From positions 1,674,001-1,738,000 of the forward strand of contig NC_090771.1 in the NCBI RefSeq assembly GCF_001761485.1: 64,000 nucleotides of DNA. Direction: 5' to 3'. Source of the DNA: Yarrowia lipolytica. Taxonomy: Eukaryota > Ascomycota > Dipodascomycetes > Dipodascales. Below, in pieces: positions 57,750 through 64,000 of this stretch. Within the stretch, counting starts at the first letter, position 1. Each line of letters begins with the position of its first letter. The translations under genes were made by a program, and so were the position numbers. The notes beneath the pieces are model-generated. The model saw only the letters and a program-made list of their open reading frames with translations. It did no database searches and was not told the DNA's origin.

Positions 57750-58848
57750 AGAGACAACGAAAAGAATTTATCATACATAATCCTGTATAGCGGACATGTT
57801 CTCTCTTCTTGATGTTCAAGACTCCAACAACTATCCGACTCCTTTGCACTGGCCAGCATCGTAGTATCAGTACTCCATGAACCAAGTCTCTGTAGTTGTG
57901 GTCTCCAAGTGGTAAGACTGTGCCTTTCAATTGTCAGTTAAAATATGTCCCACACGCTTTCACTTTGTCACCGCTCCTACCCCATTGCAAGATAAGTTGT
58001 ATCGGACAATGTACAGCACACGAAAGCAGCTCACGCTCGTCCATAACCACCATGAGCAGCATCTCGTCACCATGAGAAACGCTCAGCCCACTGTGGCTTA
58101 AGAAGTATAATAAGTTCTTGATCTAATGAATACGGTAGAATCTCCAGCAAGCTCCAAGTGCTCTGGTGGGGTCATACCGGGCTATGTAAGGCTGAGTCTT
58201 GAAACCATAGAGAACGAGAGTCTTGGCAAGAAGTCAGCAACTGTTATGAAACGATTCTGGAGCAGTGCAGTGGTGGATCCGGATCGGTTTGCCACCGCTG
58301 TCAGATTCTGGACCTTCCCTATGGGGTTTGAGAGTGTGGGGTGGAAGAATAGGGGAGTGCTCATAGACGCACAAGGGCTGCCAGTATCGCCAATGTCTTC
58401 GTAGACAAAGACCGCCAGTATACAAAACATATCCGCCACCATTTGTCAGAGCCTACTCGGTCGATTTTACATATGTCCATCACGAAACACCTGATCAACA
58501 CCCAGTCAAAGAGTCGACTCAACTAAAGTCCAACCAACACGTGGTCCATACGACATACTATGTCTCGGAACGATAGTTCGTACTGGTTAAAGCCACGGCA
58601 GTAAACTCATGGTTTCACGTGAGTGGAAAGCACCGCAAACCCAAAGCCCTGAGATGAAGTTGGTTTCAGACGGAGTGAGACAGAGCCAAACCTAGGCCTG
58701 TGATTTCGGCAACCTTGCAGCTATGCTGGCATGCAGTCATAGTGGAGACACCATAAGACTGCTAGAGGGCTCAAACTTTTTGGCAAACACTCCCGAAATC
58801 TATAACTAATCCCAAAACCTTTCATCAAAAGTCCTAACAGTCATTTTC

Positions 58849-59232
58849 TTACTCATTACAGCTAAGATACCCTAGAAAAGTCCTGTGTCCCCCATTCCTG
58901 GGTTCCTTGCTCACAAACTCAGTAGTGAACTTAACTTCTAACTCTCGTCTTTGTTGAAACAAACCTCCAAATCCAACTCCTTGCAAGCTCCAAACGTTAA
59001 CTACTTCAAGCTCAGTCTCCAGCCTGGTCACTCGACCAATCGGCCTAATCAATTTGATCTCTGTCAATTCAAAGTTCAACCAACTACCTACGACCTCACA
59101 GCCATAGGTGGAGGTGCCTAAGGTGTTGCCAAGACGCGTAGCTGAGTCTATGCAGGTTTCAGGGGCGCCATAGAGCACCCAAGGTGGGCCCTTGACAACA
59201 GCAGCGGTATTTTCGGAGACGCAATAACCGCG
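58849..59232 (-). CDS. Unidentified coding-like open frame, possibly a gene remnant
   Basis: An open frame of 127 codons on the minus strand reads RGYCVSENTAAVVKGPPWVL... and ends ...RTFLGYLSCNE. It is preceded by an in-frame stop and has no ATG near its start. The composition looks protein-like: mixed charged and hydrophobic residues, such as GCEVVGSWLNFELTEIKL, with little low complexity. A donor-like GGTAAGT lies just upstream (about 59247-59253 on the plus strand), but no acceptor with a CTAAC branch site was found. I do not recognise a family. It may be a fragment of a lost gene or chance. Confidence 0.25.
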   Translation of the reverse strand, partial: RGYCVSENTAAVVKGPPWVLYGAPETCIDSATRLGNTLGTSTYGCEVVGSWLNFELTEIKLIRPIGRVTRLETELEVVNVWSLQGVGFGGLFQQRRELEVKFTTEFVSKEPRNGGHRTFLGYLSCNE

Positions 59233-60200
59233 CTACACTACGGCATACAAACTTACCCGGCTTGATCAACCCCGAGATAAGATGTAGATATCTGTGAGGT
59301 GGGTATTAGATGGAGAAAAGGTGGGTAGGTGGAGAGTGCGATATTGGATGATGAAGAGTAAGACCAACCAATGAAATCATTACTATAGATTATACTGCCA
59401 TAATAATCCGTTAGTGTGGTGTAGCAACGAACTAGGGTCGCTGTGTCATTGTTTGCTTGTCCTGATCATACTGTTACGCTACCTCCCTTGTCGGTTGGTT
59501 GATGCACACACTATAACCCGACTGTCTCACCCGCTAAGCCCACCTCATGTCTCAATATTGGAGAGGTAGAACCAGCAATATTGAGGTAGAACAGAATAAA
59601 AGCGGCCAATCGGGTATCTGGTATTGATAACATCCTTCCGGGGGGTTATGCTTAACCAGGCGTTCGGCTTATCTAACTGGTGAGTCTGACGAGTCCGTGA
59701 CAATTCTACCGTAGAGCCTGGACGGCCTCACTTAAGGCCTGATCTATTTCTAGCAGGGCGGTAGCTACTTGTAGATAGAAGCACTTGGCATTACTTGGCA
59801 TTACAGAAAGTAAACACAAAGGTATTGTTTTCAGCGCACACTTATGCACCATGGGCGGTTAACGTCCTAACCACTCTGATCCATCGAAGTCTGTTTCTAT
59901 CATACGGGCACTGCACGTGTTAGATGTTGTCGGCGGCATCTTGAGTGGATTGTGACTGGGTTGAAAGAGGGGAAGACAGTCAGCCATTGCAATCCATTGT
60001 CGAATGAGAATCAAGTCAAAGTCAATTCTCGACAGTGATGGATTCTATGGTCCTTCATTGGCTTTCAGGAGGTGAGTCCTCACGTCTACAGGTCTGGATC
60101 AATACTTTTCTCAATCTCAATCACAAACATATATTAATCTATCTATATAGAAGTGGTAGCCAGTACCAGTTAGAAGAAAGTAGAAGCTCGGTAGCTGTAT

Positions 60201-62360
60201 TTACCACGAGAAAGCCTCCTCAAAGTAGTCAACTCGCTCGTTCTTGGTATGAAGAGACTCCGAAACAGCCAGTCGAATGTCGTCGTTGAAAACAGGAGGT
60301 CCGCAAACAACAATAGCAGTAGGACCCTCGCAGAAGCTCAGGAACTGGGGAAGAGCAGTACACATCTTAGGTCGAGTTCCATAAGTGATCGACAACTTCT
60401 TCCTCAGTCTTCGAACAGATGTGTCTTTGCTGCCTCCGTCAGAAGTACTATCCATGGCTGTGGCTGTGGTGGTAGCACCCTTGTCTGTCTTTTCCTCATC
60501 ATCTGAGGAAGCCGAGGCTGAGTAGGAGCCAAATCTCTGATGAACATCTCTCTCCGGGTCATCAGGTTCTTGAGTAGACACAAAGATGGAGACGTGAACT
60601 CGCTCGTCTTGCAATAGGGAGTTGAGTTCATCCTTGAACCAGTCGATAGCAGCATCGTTTCGGACGACCCAGGCGAAAGTGATTGCCTTGGTTGTAGCAC
60701 ATTTGAGCAGATCAGCGGCATAGGAGTAGGTAGCAGTCACTCCAATTCCTCCAGCAATAACCACAGCCGAGTCGTAGTTTCGCACTGGTAGCTGGTGGCC
60801 GTAGGGGCCTTCGACAAGAAGTTTGATGTTGGCAGAGTTGTTCTGTTCCTGCAGACGCTTGAAGATCCTGAGGGTCATGCCCGACTTGGCTTTGAGCATG
60901 ATGGAAATGTTGCCGTTCTCCATGGCCTTGGGGGACTGGTAGATGGTGAAGGGATGTGACTCCCAGAACTTCCAGGGGGTCAAGACGTAGATGAAAACAT
61001 GAGCACCGGGGTAGACCTTCCAGAGCTTAGAGTAGGCAATTTCAACACGAACAATCTGGTGCTCATGGTCAACGACAGAGAACTGACCATTACAAATAAC
61101 TCCAGAAAAGAGAATTCGCAGGTATCTAGCCAGATGATCAAAAGCCCAGACAGCAACAGCCGCATAGACCCACTCCTGGAATCCCACATCATCAGCATGG
61201 AACCAAACACCCATAGTAAAAAGCACAGCCAGAATAATGTGGATAATCAGGAAAACCTCATACCATCTGGATCGGAAGAAATGGAGACCTTGGATGCACA
61301 TGAAGGAGCCAGAGATGACGGCAATGACTCCCATGAAGAAGTAGAGCTCAGGGTAGGATGAGGAGAGGAACTTTCCCGTCAAAATTGTGTAGGTTACGCC
61401 ATGAGTAATAGCGAGGGCAACCATTGTTCGAGCAATCCATCGGTGGTAGACATTGAAGGTGTCAAAGGACCAGCCAGTGACCCACATCATGATATTGTTT
61501 CTTCCAGCAAACAGGAAGAGCAGAGGCAGTTGAGCAAAGGCAAGAATACCTGTTCGGTTGGCCAGATATCTTCTGAGCTGGGTCGCGTGGCTCTCAAAAA
61601 CAGTATTCTCGTCAAAAATCTTGTAGCCAGGGAAACAGGCAATGAATGCAAACATGACGTACAGAGTAACAATCACAGACTGCACTCGGGTAGGCATGCA
61701 CATTGAGCAGATGCCTTGGAGGACTCGAAAAGGCTGGGAGTGTTTGTATCCAAAAGCAGCTGGCAGTGAAATGTGTTTTCGAATAGTGTTGATATGAAGA
61801 CCAGTCAATTTGCACATGATTGGGAACAGATAAGTTCTTGTGAGGTTGACAAAGGCTCCCACAACTAGAACTAGAGTCCAGTAAGATAAGAGGCCGACTC
61901 CCAAATAAGTTCCCATGTCAGTCTGGTGAAAGTAGGTTGAGTACGACTTGTAGGAAGGAGCATACATCTCTTCAGGGACCACAACAGGCGCGGTTTGAGT
62001 CTTGTTGATGTTCTCAGGAGCCACAGTGACCAATTCTGGAATAGGTTCCAAATCCTCAATGTTCAATTCGAAGCCGTTTTCCTCACATCTCTTTCCGACC
62101 AACTTCTCCAGCATCTTTCGACCTCGAACCTCATCGGTATGATCTTGCATGCACTTGAGAAGAGTCTGAAGATATGGCTTGTTGGAACACTGTTGCTTGT
62201 AGTAGAGCTCAGGGGTGTAGCGAGTAGCTGTGATTCCAAACTTGAACATCTGGGCGGTAGCCACACACGGTTGGCACTTCCATTTGTCATGGTCGGCCAG
62301 CTTGGGTGTGTTTGCAGCACAGACGAAACCAAGCAAGGTCAAGAAGAGAAGCAGGTTCAT
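60201..62360 (-). CDS. Ferric/cupric reductase transmembrane component (FRE family), copy 2
   Basis: The protein has 719 residues from the ATG at 62360, the same length as copy 1. A signal peptide (about 1-16) leads a Cys-rich extracytoplasmic domain with six or more cysteines before residue 95. The membrane domain carries paired heme histidines His306/His320 (HRWIARTMVALAITHG) and His374/His388, each 14 apart. The FAD motif is HPFTIYQSP (469-477). The NADPH domain has GPYG, AGGIGVTATY and VVCGPPVF, and the end is NERVDYFEEAFSW. It differs from copy 1 mainly in the N-terminal domain and in a Ser/Asp/Glu-rich insert near residues 620-655. The last ~30 bases of the two genes are nearly identical. 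A TATA tract lies at 62405-62413. The role is reduction of extracellular ferric or cupric ions; the substrate is not shown. Confidence 0.93.
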   Translation of the reverse strand: MNLLLFLTLLGFVCAANTPKLADHDKWKCQPCVATAQMFKFGITATRYTPELYYKQQCSNKPYLQTLLKCMQDHTDEVRGRKMLEKLVGKRCEENGFELNIEDLEPIPELVTVAPENINKTQTAPVVVPEEMYAPSYKSYSTYFHQTDMGTYLGVGLLSYWTLVLVVGAFVNLTRTYLFPIMCKLTGLHINTIRKHISLPAAFGYKHSQPFRVLQGICSMCMPTRVQSVIVTLYVMFAFIACFPGYKIFDENTVFESHATQLRRYLANRTGILAFAQLPLLFLFAGRNNIMMWVTGWSFDTFNVYHRWIARTMVALAITHGVTYTILTGKFLSSSYPELYFFMGVIAVISGSFMCIQGLHFFRSRWYEVFLIIHIILAVLFTMGVWFHADDVGFQEWVYAAVAVWAFDHLARYLRILFSGVICNGQFSVVDHEHQIVRVEIAYSKLWKVYPGAHVFIYVLTPWKFWESHPFTIYQSPKAMENGNISIMLKAKSGMTLRIFKRLQEQNNSANIKLLVEGPYGHQLPVRNYDSAVVIAGGIGVTATYSYAADLLKCATTKAITFAWVVRNDAAIDWFKDELNSLLQDERVHVSIFVSTQEPDDPERDVHQRFGSYSASASSDDEEKTDKGATTTATAMDSTSDGGSKDTSVRRLRKKLSITYGTRPKMCTALPQFLSFCEGPTAIVVCGPPVFNDDIRLAVSESLHTKNERVDYFEEAFSW

Positions 62361-64000
62361 GGTGGGTGGATTAATTGATGAGATGGATATGATTGCATCT
62401 GTAGATATATATATGTATGTACTGCTCTGTCTGATTTCTTCAGATCAAAAAAAAAAGTTCTTTGTCCGATCTTGTCTATAGGGTTATACGAAATTAACGT
62501 GTTGAGACAACCGTGTAGGTGTTACATTAACAGTATTGATTCTGTTTTTTCGTTTCCTTCTGCTCTTTTTTGATTTTGCTTTCGTTTTTCTGATTTTTAG
62601 AGTCCACTTTGCGTTTTTTGAATGGCTCTCTTTTTCGTTTGTGTGCTTCCCCCTGCCAAGTCGCTTACAGAGTTCAAACAAAGACCGTATAACGTTATCA
62701 AATCAATCTGCCAAAGAGACAAGGCCAAGATCTGAGTCCAATATCCCGGCTTCTTGCACGCAACACATGGCGATATGTAGCCCTGAGCAATTTGCGCAAT
62801 TGAGTTGTAGACATAGGTCGACGCCGGTGGAGATCTGAAGATATGATGAACGGGAATAGGTCTATATGAGAAGATGTGTGTGACATGTAATCTTTTTGTA
62901 TCGCTTGTTCTCTTTGCTGTGTCCCTAATCCGTCATCACGCACTCAGCCTGAAGCATCGAATAGCTTCACCAGGCCTGGCCGGGGTTTTCACGGGACTGG
63001 GGATAAGGTTGGGTGGATGCTTTTGATTGTGGGGCCCACGACAAGGGATCCTACTGTTGTAGAAGATGCTGGAGCCGTGAATACACCGCCCTCGTCTTGG
63101 TGATTCTGATTCGGGTCTCAGTTTTCCAATCAGCCAATTATTGCCTGAGCTATACTCACTTTAGGCTCTTTGGGTTTGAGCTGGCTGACGATAGTTACAG
63201 CTTGAGTTCTAGCGTCCATTGAAATATGCTTGATTATGATGCCACTAGGTGGGCCCAATGGAGTGTGTTACGAGTAGGTGCACGATCTTTCGTACTACAG
63301 CCTAAAAGTGAACGTTTCTCATTACACTTACCCAACCATTTGCCCCGTAACCCTCCGGTCTGCTTAAGGCCCTCCCGTCTCGCTCTCCGAAAGTCAGAAT
63401 ACCGGTGCGATCACGCCGATCAAAAGTTATCAATCACGTTCGGTCAAAAGCTAGTTGCTGGCGCTGCTCAAGCGTGCATACAGTGCCACAATCCGGGAAG
63501 TGCAGAGAGAGTGCAGGCAGGGCAGCCCGTGCAGAGCCCCAGAGCACCCTGAAACAAATCTAGACTGCGGCTCTGCTCCACACGGTCTCTGGTCTTTTGC
63601 TCACAAGCTCACGGCCAGACTTTCTTGGCACACGGTCAGCAGATGGTTTAGGAAGGTTGAAGGAATGTGTTGTTCCAACTGAATGGGATTTTTGTGAATG
63701 GTGAACGGGTGCGAAAATGGGCCACAGGAGATGGAGTTCTGAAAACAGCTCGTGGCAAATGACAAACATACACCGTACAAGAACACACAGTCTGAAAGCA
63801 CCAGACATACCTTTTCTTTGTGTGTTATGCACCAAGTACACCGAGTCAAAGAAGACTGAGGTATGCAGGAATTAAGAGAAGCCTGGAAACTGCTACGGAG
63901 AAGTTTCTGCTAAAAAAGTGGTACCGCTGGAATGCTGGGAGTGACAGGAGTGCATTGGTACTACTTGATCTTATACAATATGTCCATATTGTCCTCCAAG
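62361..64000. other. Upstream region of ferric reductase copy 2, to window end
   Basis: No gene is seen in these 1.6 kb apart from the TATA tract and a T-rich stretch (62535-62640). Short frames near the window end have no motif. Confidence 0.5.
62405..62413 (-). promoter_or_regulatory. TATA box of ferric reductase copy 2
   Basis: A TATATATAT tract 45-53 bases before the ATG, placed much like the TATA of copy 1. Confidence 0.45.

Larger units (their letters stand above)
52185..60200. other. 8-kb gene-free interval between ferric-reductase paralogues
   Basis: I find no convincing protein gene here. Open frames up to 166 codons (55982-56482, +) and 149 codons (56422-56871, -) show no family motif. 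Features are an interstitial telomere-repeat block (55578-55595), GTAC-palindrome words (54050-54240, 55797-55812, 57005-57030, 57590-57750), T/A homopolymers (56880-57005), paired GGTTCGAA words (53069-53098) and an unidentified coding-like frame (58849-59232, -). Confidence 0.5.

Noticed and set aside
59686-59700. CTGACGAGTCCGTGA looks like the 5' half of a hammerhead ribozyme core
   Set aside because: The required GGAC-GAAA strand does not follow, GGAC further on (59720-59723) is followed by GGCC, and no cleavage-site triplet with a matching stem I is present. At best a relic; probably chance.
59830-59930. Minus-strand tRNA-like words (GAGTGGTTAGGACGTTAACC)
   Set aside because: No anticodon stem, T arm or acceptor pairing could be formed.

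Overview
The window looks like a chromosome segment of the ascomycete yeast Yarrowia lipolytica. Four signs point there. Introns carry GTGAGT-like donors and a CTAAC branch site placed almost against the AG acceptor. A tRNA gene is fused directly upstream of a 5S rRNA gene. HAC1 has a 29-nt non-spliceosomal intron. A short stretch matches the Yarrowia telomere repeat GGGTTAGTCA. From memory, the order HAC1 ... PDR-type ABC transporter fits a part of chromosome B (HAC1 as YALI0B12716g, the ABC gene as YALI0B12980g). I could not check this.

Layout, left to right: the 3' half of SEC16 (1-2944, +); HAC1 (5867-6813, -); a 5.5-kb gene-free stretch; a 995-aa disordered protein with two C-terminal membrane helices (12351-15338, +); a His-Ile-Glu repeat protein with a heme-less cytochrome b5-like domain (18302-18907, +); SIP5-like (20414-21907, +). 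Then come three ribosomal-protein genes, RPP1 (+), RPL13 (-) and RPS16 (+), all with introns. Next are OGG1 (28735-29946, -), PIF1 (31098-34439, +), SEC39 (34626-36584, -), RBG2 (37213-38328, +), PAM18/TIM14 (38800-39246, -) and a PDR-type ABC transporter with one intron (41599-46099, +). The last third is gene-poor: a tRNA-Gly/5S rRNA unit (48877-49078, +) and two ferric-reductase paralogues of identical length (719 aa, both -), 8 kb apart with no convincing gene between them.

The genes are individually transcribed, mostly housekeeping, and do not form a pathway cluster. Themes recur: ER export and tethering with the unfolded-protein response (SEC16, SEC39, HAC1), translation (RPP1, RPL13, RPS16, RBG2, 5S/tRNA), genome maintenance (OGG1, PIF1), and membrane redox or efflux (two FRE genes, ABC transporter).

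Most worth a second look: the intact pair of Ire1-type hairpins in HAC1; an RPP1 reading frame that does not close in its GC-rich hinge; the tRNA half of the tRNA-5S unit, which looks unfit as a tRNA while the 5S keeps its folding; an interstitial telomere-repeat block at 55.58 kb; and the HIE-repeat/b5-like protein. I recognised no virus-like or LTR element and no CRISPR array.
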